53,576 nt of DNA from Rhizobium sp. Root1334 (GTDB lineage: Bacteria > Pseudomonadota > Alphaproteobacteria > Rhizobiales > Rhizobiaceae). The position numbers were made by a program, and so were the translations under genes. The stretch lies in NCBI RefSeq assembly GCF_001426665.1, contig NZ_LMEY01000031.1:148173-201748 (forward strand), written 5' to 3'. The stretch's first letter is position 1; each line of letters begins with the position of its first letter. This document shows positions 45,211-53,297 of this stretch, piece after piece. The notes under the pieces are model-generated. The model searched no databases, was not told the origin of the DNA, and was given only the letters and a program-made list of their open reading frames with translations.

Positions 45211-45247
45211 AGCAAAGCACCAGGTCGTCTTGGTGCTTTGCTTTTTA
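45211..45247 (+). terminator. Strong intrinsic terminator after the LuxR-type gene
   Basis: A perfect 12-bp stem, AGCAAAGCACCA pairing with TGGTGCTTTGCT, 8-base loop, followed by a run of T. It ends the regulator transcript and lies just before the stop of the convergent exoY-like gene, so it may also help to end that transcript. Confidence 0.88.
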
Positions 45248-45261
45248 GTGCGGGCCTTTTT

Positions 45262-45942
45262 TCAAAGACCCGTCCCTTTGAGGACAACCATTGGCGTCAG
45301 GAACAGAATCCACAAATCAGCACTGAAGGACATCATGGCCGAATAGCGGGTGTCATGCATCGCGCGCTCGACGAAGGTGCACGCATTGCGCTCACTGATT
45401 TGCCATAGGCCAGTCAAGCCGGGGCGCATGTTGAAGTAGGCCGTTCCGGGATAATGTTGCCGCTGTTCGGGAAGCATTGGACGCGGGCCAACCAGACTCA
45501 TATCTCCAGCAAGGATATTCAGCAGTTGCGGGAGTTCATCAATTGAATATTTGCGCAGATACTTTCCCAGCCACGTAATGCGGGGATCGTTCTCAAGCTT
45601 CTGCTTGGTTTCCCATTCCGCCTTCGCGGAGGGGTCGGTATCCAGATATTCTTGCAGCCTCTTGTCCGCATCGACGGCCATCGTCCGAAGCTTCCACAGA
45701 TTGAAGATCTTCCCGCCCTTTCCAACGCGTGGTTGCGAGAAGAAGGCCTTTCCGCCGTTCACCTGGATCAGCAGGGCAAAAACTCCGACGATCACCAAAG
45801 CGAATGGCACTGCCAGCAACGTCGCAGTGACGTCAAAAAAACGTTTGGCTGTAAGGTAGAGCGACCGGGGTTTGGTTTTTCGGTTGTATGTCGGGCTATG
45901 TGCAACAAGCCGTAATGGATATCTTAGATTGCTTTCCGACAT
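45262..45942 (-). CDS. exoY: ExoY-like undecaprenyl-phosphate sugar-1-phosphate transferase
   Basis: The initiating sugar transferase: moves a hexose-1-phosphate onto undecaprenyl phosphate at the inner membrane. It has 226 residues from the ATG at 45942 (GGAGGC upstream), the same size I recall for ExoY. An amphipathic and hydrophobic stretch is at about 30-60, followed by the conserved catalytic core: GKGGKIFNLWKLRTM, KYLRKYSIDELPQLLNIL, MSLVGPRPMLPEQ and MRPGLTGLWQISERN. An upstream start at 45981 has no match. It is a single-gene leftward unit with an A/T-rich upstream region. Confidence 0.93.
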   Translation of the reverse strand: MSESNLRYPLRLVAHSPTYNRKTKPRSLYLTAKRFFDVTATLLAVPFALVIVGVFALLIQVNGGKAFFSQPRVGKGGKIFNLWKLRTMAVDADKRLQEYLDTDPSAKAEWETKQKLENDPRITWLGKYLRKYSIDELPQLLNILAGDMSLVGPRPMLPEQRQHYPGTAYFNMRPGLTGLWQISERNACTFVERAMHDTRYSAMMSFSADLWILFLTPMVVLKGTGL

Positions 45943-46379
45943 AACGCCTCCAAAATGGCTTCTTTTTGAAAAGAACCGCACAAGGGGCGTGCAAAATTTA
46001 GTATAACATTGAATTTGGAGGAATATGTATTTCCTCTTTTTCGTGTTTATTGCCCCAATAGCCGTTATTAATCAGATATTAACCATTGGTGGAAAAATCT
46101 CAATAAATCTAATCTAAACAATTCGATGTATGTCTGGTTGTCGTGAGAAATGTCCGGATTTTAAATTCAGGGATTATCCGCTCATCCGAGAGGTTGCGGC
46201 CGGGTGGATGACAGGAAAAGGCACGGCGACCTCACCGGCGCAGGGTGCTTTGGAACGGCGCGCAAGGTGCATTCGACCAAGTTCTGTCAGCTTGAACGCG
46301 TGCCGTGTGAGGGTTGGAAGGGGACGTGAGCGTGCCTGTTGCAGGCCGATTTCCTGGAAGCATGCAACGTGGAGATAGC
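45943..46379. other. A/T-rich promoter region upstream of exoY-like gene
   Basis: About 440 bases with no gene seen. The part from 46.0 to 46.13 kb is A/T-rich. A small hairpin GAGGAA, 7-base loop, TTCCTC followed by five T lies at 46018-46041 (plus orientation), about 75 bases upstream of the exoY-like ATG. The rest (46.13-46.38) holds only an 82-codon frame without resemblance. Confidence 0.45.
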
Positions 46380-47303
46380 TCAAGATCCTTCGCGGTTCCA
46401 GTTTTCGACAAAGCGGCCTGCATCGCCATGAAACACTAGGCCGAACATCCGGCGACCTCTATGAACCCGAATACGGGTTAAGCATGCGAGCGCGAGCATG
46501 CGATTTCGGATGCCAGATACGCGATCCGTCGTGAGGATTTTGAAGGTCTCGGCCAACGGTGAGCCGACAACAAGGATGCCATCGACAAGCCAGCGCAGCA
46601 TCGCCCCTCGGTCTCCGGCAACTTTGCGGAATTCGTGTGCCACGTGCCGGTCCCATCGACGCGCCAGATCGGCAAACGACTTGCACGAGGGGGTAAGAAC
46701 TCTTGCCTCGGGCAGAAAGATAATGCGGTGGCCTCTCGCCGTTGCCCGTTGTCCCCAGTCGGTATCCTCCATCGTCGAGATCCCGCCGAAAGGGCCTACT
46801 GACTGAAAAACCTTCTTTCTGACCGCCATGTTGCCTGTTGCGGCAAATCCGTATTGTTCGACGTAAGCGCGTGCGCGGTAGCTATAGATACTTTCATAGG
46901 ATTCAATCGCGCTCGGATATCGGGGGTCCGTAACCAAAATTCCGATATCGCCGCCGAGAAGAGCGACGTCGGGCTTGTTCGCCATCAGGCTGACGATCTC
47001 CTTTACCCAGCCGGGCTGAGCGACGCAGTCACAGTCGATAAAAGCCAGTAGGTCCGCGCGCGCGAGATCGGCGCCACGATTGCGCGCCGGTCCTGGGCCG
47101 GGAACAGTCTCACGCTCTAAACGGAGATCTGGAATACCGGCACATGCCGCCGTAGGCATTTCCGCCGAGCCGTTGTCCACCACAATGATCTCGAACGGAA
47201 TGCCATCTGCGCGTTGTGCATCCAAAGAAACAAGGCACTGGCGCAGATCGTCCGGTTCGTTGAGGTGAGGCACAATCACGCTGAGCTGCAAAGGAGGTAG
47301 CAT
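46380..47303 (-). CDS. Glycosyltransferase family 2
   Basis: A 307-residue GT-A glycosyltransferase. SVIVPHLNEPDDLRQCLVSL is the N-terminal block, IIVVDNGS the nucleotide contact, and LLAFIDCDCVAQPGW carries the metal-binding motif. The GGISTMEDTDWGQRATARGH segment contains the catalytic-base region (ED). The basic C-terminal part is partly hydrophobic (residues about 230-260), possibly membrane-associated. It is transcribed leftward; no neighbour shares an operon with certainty. Likely to build the exopolysaccharide repeat unit. Confidence 0.88.
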   Translation of the reverse strand: MLPPLQLSVIVPHLNEPDDLRQCLVSLDAQRADGIPFEIIVVDNGSAEMPTAACAGIPDLRLERETVPGPGPARNRGADLARADLLAFIDCDCVAQPGWVKEIVSLMANKPDVALLGGDIGILVTDPRYPSAIESYESIYSYRARAYVEQYGFAATGNMAVRKKVFQSVGPFGGISTMEDTDWGQRATARGHRIIFLPEARVLTPSCKSFADLARRWDRHVAHEFRKVAGDRGAMLRWLVDGILVVGSPLAETFKILTTDRVSGIRNRMLALACLTRIRVHRGRRMFGLVFHGDAGRFVENWNREGS

Positions 47304-47831
47304 AATAGGGGTTTCCTACTGGATTCAGGCCAGGCTTTGATTTCGACAGCGATGCACCCCCGGCCACGGCAACACCTGCCAATTTCCACTACGGCCGATC
47401 GTCAATGTGCTCCTCACAGGATGAACGGAATGACCGAGCGTAGGAAGACGGTCTGGTCTTCGCCTTGAGGCGCATCAAGATTAGTCTCACCATGCACTTT
47501 AGGAGGACCCGGTCCTGCGCCAGAAAACCGGATAAGCCTTTCGGTGGGCGGCCGGGCATAAGCGGAGTTTCCGCTTACCTCCTGTCACATGCCGGCAAAG
47601 CCTCGAATGCGCCGGGTTGCCTGGAGTGAGGCGTTCCGACGCTGATTGGCAGCCACGCAGACTGAGAGGCGATCTACAGGATAGGTAGATCAGGTACGTC
47701 CAAAAGTACTAATTTAGCAGGCGGTGCTCTGCCACTCACCCTACATTGACCATCTGTTCCGCGATTTCGAACCACTGAACAATGAACATGGCCACAGTAC
47801 TGGTCTGGCTCAGAAGTTGGGTGTCTGCGTA
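47304..47831. other. Long upstream region of the co-polymerase operon, with hairpins
   Basis: About 530 bases between the divergent glycosyltransferase and the Wzc-like gene. It holds two good dyads: TAAGCGGA-GTT-TCCGCTTA at 47559-47577 and GATCTAC, 7-base loop, GTAGATC at 47671-47691. A weaker hairpin GAAGAC/GTCTTC is at 47444-47461. These may be operators or leader structures. No gene seen. Confidence 0.5.
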
Positions 47832-49445
47832 ATGGGTAATATAGACTTAAAATTCTACTTCTCGATCCTGCTGCGAAGGCTGCCTTATCTCATGGCGATT
47901 GTGATCGCGGCCTTGGTGTCGGCTATCGCGGCGACGCGTTTCATTTCACCGGTCTACAGTTCGAGTGCCAAAATCCTGTCCGAGGCGCCACAGATTCCGG
48001 CTGAACTTGCACGTTCAACCGTTCCGCTCGGCGCAGTTGAACAACTGCAGATACTCCAGCAGCAAATCACCACCAGAGACGATTTGCTTGCGCTGGCAAC
48101 CAGGCTGGCAGTCTACGACAGTGCGGAGAACAAGCCTCTCGAGGACGATATCGTCAGAGATATGCGGTCCCGGATAAAGTTTGAGCAGCTGCAGTTTGAC
48201 ACACCGGGCCGCGATCAGGGAGCAACTGTTTTCAGTGTGTCCTTCCTGGCCGGCAAGCCTGATATGGCGGCCAAAGTGGCCAACGAACTGGCTGCAATGA
48301 TTCTGAACAGAAATCAGCGCCAACGGACGGATCGTGCCGGAAGCACGTTGCAATTCTTCAACCAGACCGTCGCAAGGCTATCCTCCGATTTGAACAAGCT
48401 CGAAACGGATATCCTCAAATTCAAGACCGAAAACAAAGACACCCTTCCGGAAAGTCTCGATTTTCGCCGTACACAGCAGGGTAGCCTACAGGCAAGGTTG
48501 ATTTCGCTTGAACGCGAAGAACCCGATCTTCGCATGAAACGAGGCAACCTAGTCGCGACATATACCAATGCCGGGCAGTTTGTCGGAGCGGTTCCGCTCA
48601 CGCCGGAACAACAAATTCTTGCGGATCTCAATCGGTCGCTCGCGGAGCAGCTCGCAATCTTTTCGGAGACAAGCCCTAATATACAGGCTTTGCGCGCGAG
48701 GATCGCGGCGCTGCAGAATAACCTGTTGTCCGGGCCTTCGCAGGGGAAAAACAGCGAAAATTCGCCTCCTGCCAGACAGGCCGCTCCCTTTGGTCTCGAT
48801 CTGCAGCTGGCGGATATCGATAATCGTCTCCAGGCCGTGGACGCAGAAAAGACCTCCGTCATCCGTGGCATCGAAGATCTGACCCGCTCGATTGCTGGCA
48901 CCGCCGCCAGCGAAACCGCCCTGAATTCAATGGAGCGAAACCGCCAGAATATTCAAATGCAATACAATGCCGCCATCGCCAGGCGCGCAGAGGCCCTGAC
49001 CGGCGAGCAAATAGAAATGCGTGCAGACGGCGGCCGGTTTTCACTTCTTGAATCGGCGACGCCGCCCGTCAGGGCAATCAGCCCCCAACGCACCCGCATT
49101 GTTGCTCTCGGCGGCCTGGGGGGAATTGGGCTTGGGCTGGCCATCGTCGTGTTGCTCGAACTGCTCAATAAAACAATCCGCCGGCCGGCTGAACTTGCGC
49201 AATTGCTGCAGTCGCAACCGCTCGCCACGATTCCCAGCATTAGAACCTCGGGCAAGATGCGTTCCCCAAGTCACAAGCGCCGGATAGCGGCGCTGCTTGC
49301 AGCAGGCCTGATGCCGCTTTCGTTCATTGGGGTCACTGAAAGCTCAGTGTGGCGGCGGCTCCCCAGCCACGGCACCGTCGAAGCGCAGAGAGAATGGGAT
49401 GCCGCCCTTTCGAGAGCGGAAACCTTCGTCAGAGGCAGAGTTTAA
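47832..49445 (+). CDS. Wzc-like polysaccharide co-polymerase, membrane part
   Basis: A chain-length determinant of 537 residues in the inner membrane. An N-terminal helix (about 15-35, RRLPYLMAIVIAALVSAIAA) is followed by the Wzz domain and a long coiled-coil region in the periplasm (about 180-400), then a second hydrophobic segment (about 420-440, IVALGGLGGIGLGLAIVVLL), with RTRIVALGG just before it, and another near 480-495. It lacks the kinase domain; that is the next gene, as in the CpsC/CpsD split. ATG at 47832 is chosen because MGNIDLKFYFSILLRR gives the family N-terminus; a longer frame to 47724 is unlikely. Resembles the N-terminal part of ExoP. Confidence 0.86.
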   Translation: MGNIDLKFYFSILLRRLPYLMAIVIAALVSAIAATRFISPVYSSSAKILSEAPQIPAELARSTVPLGAVEQLQILQQQITTRDDLLALATRLAVYDSAENKPLEDDIVRDMRSRIKFEQLQFDTPGRDQGATVFSVSFLAGKPDMAAKVANELAAMILNRNQRQRTDRAGSTLQFFNQTVARLSSDLNKLETDILKFKTENKDTLPESLDFRRTQQGSLQARLISLEREEPDLRMKRGNLVATYTNAGQFVGAVPLTPEQQILADLNRSLAEQLAIFSETSPNIQALRARIAALQNNLLSGPSQGKNSENSPPARQAAPFGLDLQLADIDNRLQAVDAEKTSVIRGIEDLTRSIAGTAASETALNSMERNRQNIQMQYNAAIARRAEALTGEQIEMRADGGRFSLLESATPPVRAISPQRTRIVALGGLGGIGLGLAIVVLLELLNKTIRRPAELAQLLQSQPLATIPSIRTSGKMRSPSHKRRIAALLAAGLMPLSFIGVTESSVWRRLPSHGTVEAQREWDAALSRAETFVRGRV

Positions 49446-49448
49446 ATC

Positions 49449-50237
49449 ATGGATCAAAATAGAGCATCCCTACAAGACAGTCTCAGATTGCAAAGTGGTG
49501 ATCAACTGGCGGAGCAGGCAATGCAGGCATGCACGCGGCTGGGATTTGAAATCGCATGGGCAAGTCTCGAGGAGCTGGATCCAGCACCGAGTACGACTTT
49601 TCGAAGCCGGATCGTCACGATAGATCGGTCCGATCCGGCCCATGCTCCCTTCGACATGATGCGCACAAGGGTTCTGCAAAGCCTGCGTCAAAACAACTGG
49701 ACGTCGATTGCGATCACCTCGCCGACAGCGTCCTGCGGGAAATCGCTGGTTGCGCTCAATCTGGCATTTAGCCTCGCACACCAACAGGACTGCCGAACGC
49801 TGCTGGTCGATCTCAATCTGAAGCGGCCGCAAATCGGCAAGATGCTCGATGTTGATGGCCAGACCTCCATGGAAGACTTCTTGAAGGGCGATGCGCAGAT
49901 CCACGATGTCTTCCGGCGCTACGGCGATAACCTGGCCGTAGGTACCAACCATCAACCGGTGCAGTTTTCTGCGGAATTGCTGCAGAGTTTGGAGGCTGCA
50001 AGGATATTGCAGGACTTGCGCGTGCGCATGGGGCCAGACGTTATTTTATACGACTTGCCCCCAATGCTCTCTAGCGACGACGTGACAGCATTCCTGCCGA
50101 ATGTGGACTGCGCAATTCTGGTTGCGGCAGCAGAACACAGCACGTTTACCGAGGTCGATCGTTGCGAGCGGTATCTGTCCGAGCGGACGAACATGCTCGG
50201 GGTTGTTTTGAACAAGTGCCGATATTGCACCGATTGA
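49449..50237 (+). CDS. CpsD-like autokinase/ATPase of exopolysaccharide synthesis, no tyrosine cluster
   Basis: A 262-residue P-loop protein of the bacterial tyrosine kinase (CpsD/CapB) family. Walker A is SPTASCGKSLVALNLA near 91-105 (Gly replaced by Cys-Gly form), A' is LLVDLNLKRP near 118-127, and Walker B is DVILYDLPPML near 200. The usual C-terminal tyrosine cluster is absent: the end KCRYCTD has one Tyr. It starts 3 bases after the membrane partner, so the two are coupled and likely bind each other. Whether it autophosphorylates is uncertain; the family partner controls chain length. Confidence 0.84.
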   Translation: MDQNRASLQDSLRLQSGDQLAEQAMQACTRLGFEIAWASLEELDPAPSTTFRSRIVTIDRSDPAHAPFDMMRTRVLQSLRQNNWTSIAITSPTASCGKSLVALNLAFSLAHQQDCRTLLVDLNLKRPQIGKMLDVDGQTSMEDFLKGDAQIHDVFRRYGDNLAVGTNHQPVQFSAELLQSLEAARILQDLRVRMGPDVILYDLPPMLSSDDVTAFLPNVDCAILVAAAEHSTFTEVDRCERYLSERTNMLGVVLNKCRYCTD

Positions 50238-50320
50238 TGACGAAATCCGAATAGGGGTGAGAGTGTCTCTTGTTCTTACCCGCCAAAGTGATTGCCAACG
50301 CTGGATCAAAGGAAATTGGC

Positions 50321-51514
50321 ATGCGCAAAATACTCGTCGTCTATGGCACTCGACCGGAAGCGATCAAGATGGCTCCATTGGTCCATGCACTCGCTTCCTC
50401 GCGCCATTGCACGCCCATCGTCGCAGTGACCGGTCAGCACCGTGAAATGCTTGATCAGGTCAATCGGCTGTTCGAAATTCAACCCGACCATGACCTCAAC
50501 ATCATCACGCAGGCGCAAACGCTTGAGAGTGTCACCGCTCGCGTTCTTGCCGGCGTTTCCAATGTCATTGAAATCGAAGCGCCCGACGCGCTTGTGGTCC
50601 AGGGTGACACGACAACCTGTTTTGCCGCCGCGTTGGCCGCCTTCTATCGAAAAATTCCCCTGATCCACCTGGAGGCTGGACTGAGAACGGGCGAGCGCGA
50701 CAACCCCTTTCCAGAGGAAATCAACCGCCGCTTGACCACTCAGCTCGCAGCACTGCATCTGGCGCCCACCCATACCTCGAAGGTTAACCTCCTTAACGAT
50801 GGCGTCACAGCCGACGATATTGTCGTCACGGGCAATACTGTCATTGATGCTCTGCTACATGTGTCCGGGCGTAACACTCAGACCGAAAATCAGGATCTCC
50901 AGCGGATCACGGGCCGGAGGAGCGTTCTGGTCACGGCGCATCGGCGCGAATCCTGGGGCGAGCCGATGGCGCAAACCGCTCGCGCCATCGCGCGGCTAGC
51001 ACAAAAATTTCCGGAGATTTCCTTTCTGCTTCCTGCTCATCTCAACCCGGCAGTGCGCAGCGTTCTGCTTCCCCCGCTGCAGGGGCTGGAGAATGTTCAG
51101 ATTACGCAGCCGCTCGATTATGGTGACTTCGTCAAGGCCATGCGCGATTGTTCTATCGTATTGACGGATAGCGGTGGTGTGCAGGAAGAAGCCCCCACCT
51201 TTGGTAAGCCGGTTCTCGTCATGCGCGAAACCACTGAGCGGCCTGAAGCCGTTGCCGCCGGCACAGTGCGGCTGGTTGGAACGAATGAGGACCGTATCGT
51301 TAGTGAAGTGACCGAATTGCTGACGAACCGGCGGGCCTATCAGGAGATGGCGCGCGCCGTGAATCCCTATGGAGACGGGCAGGCCGCAATGCGGTCAGTC
51401 CAAGCGATCGAGCATTTCTTCGCGCTGGGAGAAAGACCGGATGAGTTCGATGCTGGACCGGGTGCCCCTCAAGCGCCAGCCGTTGCACGGACGATGAGCG
51501 GTTTTGCTGCTTAA
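50321..51514 (+). CDS. wecB: UDP-N-acetylglucosamine 2-epimerase (WecB-like)
   Basis: Converts UDP-GlcNAc to UDP-ManNAc in the cytoplasm. It has 397 residues, normal for the non-hydrolysing epimerases. Key blocks: GTRPEAIKMAPLVHAL, QGDTTTCFAAALAAFY, HLEAGLRTGERDNPFPEE with active-site acids, VTGNTVIDAL, VTAHRRESWGEPM and TDSGGVQEEAPTFGKPVLV. ATG at 50321 has AAAGGA upstream; longer frame to 50270 has no matching residues. It follows the kinase gene by 83 bases. The product could feed a ManNAc or ManNAcA residue in the exopolysaccharide. Confidence 0.95.
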   Translation: MRKILVVYGTRPEAIKMAPLVHALASSRHCTPIVAVTGQHREMLDQVNRLFEIQPDHDLNIITQAQTLESVTARVLAGVSNVIEIEAPDALVVQGDTTTCFAAALAAFYRKIPLIHLEAGLRTGERDNPFPEEINRRLTTQLAALHLAPTHTSKVNLLNDGVTADDIVVTGNTVIDALLHVSGRNTQTENQDLQRITGRRSVLVTAHRRESWGEPMAQTARAIARLAQKFPEISFLLPAHLNPAVRSVLLPPLQGLENVQITQPLDYGDFVKAMRDCSIVLTDSGGVQEEAPTFGKPVLVMRETTERPEAVAAGTVRLVGTNEDRIVSEVTELLTNRRAYQEMARAVNPYGDGQAAMRSVQAIEHFFALGERPDEFDAGPGAPQAPAVARTMSGFAA

Positions 51515-51762
51515 TATCAGCCTCTTTTGATAAGCATGTGGTAATGTAGTGGATGCTGGCCCAGCGTTCGTCGCAAGTCAGCCCGCTACGGATAGCTACC
51601 GGCCCTGCTGGAGAGCCGCTGGACAACACTGTTCTGCCCATCGCTGACCAGCCGGTTAAGGCTGGTCTCTCTTGTGTACGCCTTAAAGATATCTGCTCCG
51701 AAAATCTCCGTTCAAGAATGCCGGCAAATGTTTGAGTAAGTATCAAATGGAAAGCCCACGCC

Positions 51763-52050
51763 ATGAGCGAAAACGACATGTCAAAATGGGAGGTCGACGC
51801 CGATAACAAGCTGAAGGCCTATACCCTCTTGGAATGGGGTGTAGCCGTTGGCGAACCGTATCATGTCATGTTGCGGATTGGATATGCTGTTTCCAAGTGG
51901 GAATGGGACACCTACAAGGATACCGACCGCTCGCCGCATCAGTTTCAGACGGCAATGTCTCCGACTGCGGCCAAGGAGCTTGGAGCGCTTCTCATCCTCT
52001 ACGCAGAGGAGGTGGAAAATCAGGTTCCTTCAAAGGGCGAACAAAACTGA
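51763..52050 (+). CDS. Small acidic protein of unknown function
   Basis: A 95-residue frame (MSENDMSKWEVDADNKLKAY onwards) with four Trp, no signal peptide and no membrane segment. No family recognised. Codon use looks like that of coding sequence (G/C-rich third positions in many codons), and the ATG has a modest AATGGAAAGC upstream. It stands alone between the wecB gene and the Hint protein; a role in polysaccharide or surface functions can only be guessed. Confidence 0.6.
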   Translation: MSENDMSKWEVDADNKLKAYTLLEWGVAVGEPYHVMLRIGYAVSKWEWDTYKDTDRSPHQFQTAMSPTAAKELGALLILYAEEVENQVPSKGEQN

Positions 52051-52371
52051 CAGTGCCGATACAAGGCAAACGGCGTTCGCGCAGCCAGGCTCCCGCCTGC
52101 GCTCATCATTCGTTGATGGGCCGTCAAACCGTTGTTCAAATAGGTAGTTTTTGAAGTGGCCCTCCAGAGCGGCTGGTTTGCCTCTTCTTGCCATTCCATT
52201 CTCGGGGGAAGCACTCCACAGACAGCATAATCGGGAAGTACAACCTACTCCAAAGAGACAGGCCGCCTTCACCCCTTGCAGCGATGGCTGCTTTGGCAAG
52301 GAGAGAATATGCTGGATGCTTATCTGTTCATCAGGGGCAATTTATCGGGTTTAACCGAAAAGGAGATGACA
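52051..52371. other. Intergenic region before the Hint gene
   Basis: About 320 bases; no gene or clear element seen. It should hold the promoter of the Hint-domain gene, whose ribosome site AAGGAG is at 52360-52365. Confidence 0.4.
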
Positions 52372-53205
52372 ATGTCGTCAAGCAAAGAGAAACAGACGCA
52401 AATCAATGGTGCGCGGCGGAATTTTCTCGGTTTGGCCGCAGCGACTGGGGCGAAAGTTGCGGCACTGAGTGCCTTGGCAGCAACAACCATACTGCCGGCC
52501 TCGATTGCCCAGGCGATGGGGACGCCGTGGTGGAAAAAAGGCGGCGACGGAGGCGGAAATCCCATGTGCTTTCTGTGCGGCACGTCGATCATGACTCCGA
52601 GAGGTGAAGCCAGCATCGAGAGCCTTCAAGTCGGTGATTTGGTGAAAACCGCGCGTGGCAAGGACATGGCAGTCAAATGGATCGGCCGTCACCTTTACAA
52701 GCGAAACGGTACGTCCTGGCAAGCGAGCGTCGTCCCGATCCGCATTGCGCGGCACGCGATTGACGAGCAGACACCACGCCGGGATCTCTATGTCTCTCCG
52801 GGACACGCTCTCTTGATTGATGGTGTGCTCATCAGAGCAAAGGATCTTGTCAACGGCATCTCCATTGCACCCGCGCTTCCGGATGATCGGGAGATGATTG
52901 AGTATTACCATATCGTGCTTGATACCCACGAGGCGATCCTGGCGGAGGGAGTCGCTGCCGAAACCTTCCTTCTCAAGGCCAACAATCACGAAGCGTTCAC
53001 CAACTTCGGTGAATTCAAGCGCCTCCATCCTGCCGGTGAGACGACAGTCATGACGCCGTTCGCACCAATCGTGGCGCTTGATTCAGGCCGGGAACACCTG
53101 AAGGCGTTGTTGCCGATGCGGATGCGGCGCCTCTTGCATCTGCGTGAAACAGCGCGCAACGCTCGCCAAAGGTTCGCGGTTCGCGCTGAGCAACTGATCA
53201 GCTGA
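52372..53205 (+). CDS. Tat-exported Hint-domain protein
   Basis: A 277-residue protein. The start MSSSKEKQTQINGARRNFLG has a twin-arginine motif (Arg15-Arg16) followed by a hydrophobic stretch and a likely cleavage site after SIAQA, about residue 48. After a Gly-rich linker, the Hint module begins at Cys66 (NPMCFLCGTSIM) and contains LQVGDLVKTARG, the conserved YVSPGHALLIDGVLIRAKDL and VAAETFLLKANN blocks typical of the Hint_2 branch. Hint domains cleave themselves at the N-terminal Cys and are used by inteins and Hedgehog-type proteins; only about 17 residues lie between signal cleavage and Cys66. AAGGAG sits 6 bases from this ATG; ATG at 52366 is possible. Confidence 0.85.
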   Translation: MSSSKEKQTQINGARRNFLGLAAATGAKVAALSALAATTILPASIAQAMGTPWWKKGGDGGGNPMCFLCGTSIMTPRGEASIESLQVGDLVKTARGKDMAVKWIGRHLYKRNGTSWQASVVPIRIARHAIDEQTPRRDLYVSPGHALLIDGVLIRAKDLVNGISIAPALPDDREMIEYYHIVLDTHEAILAEGVAAETFLLKANNHEAFTNFGEFKRLHPAGETTVMTPFAPIVALDSGREHLKALLPMRMRRLLHLRETARNARQRFAVRAEQLIS

Positions 53206-53227
53206 AATCTGAAATATAGGTCGCATC

Positions 53228-53256
53228 CAGAGGCGGTTTTGGGCCGCCTCTGTTTT
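53228..53256 (+). terminator. Terminator after the Hint gene
   Basis: CAGAGGCGG pairs with CCGCCTCTG (9 bp) around a 7-base loop, followed by TTTTGG. It ends 22-51 bases after the Hint stop and is convergent with the next hairpin. Confidence 0.75.
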
Positions 53257-53270
53257 GGTTTAAATGGGGA

Positions 53271-53292
53271 TGAGGCCGCTTTAGCGGCCTCA
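53271..53292 (-). terminator. Terminator hairpin after the RTX-type gene
   Basis: A perfect 9-bp stem TGAGGCCGC with GCGGCCTCA and a four-base loop, 6 bases beyond the RTX gene stop on the minus strand. The following T-run is weak on this strand, but placement fits the end of that transcript. Confidence 0.6.
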
Positions 53293-53297
53293 CTGCG

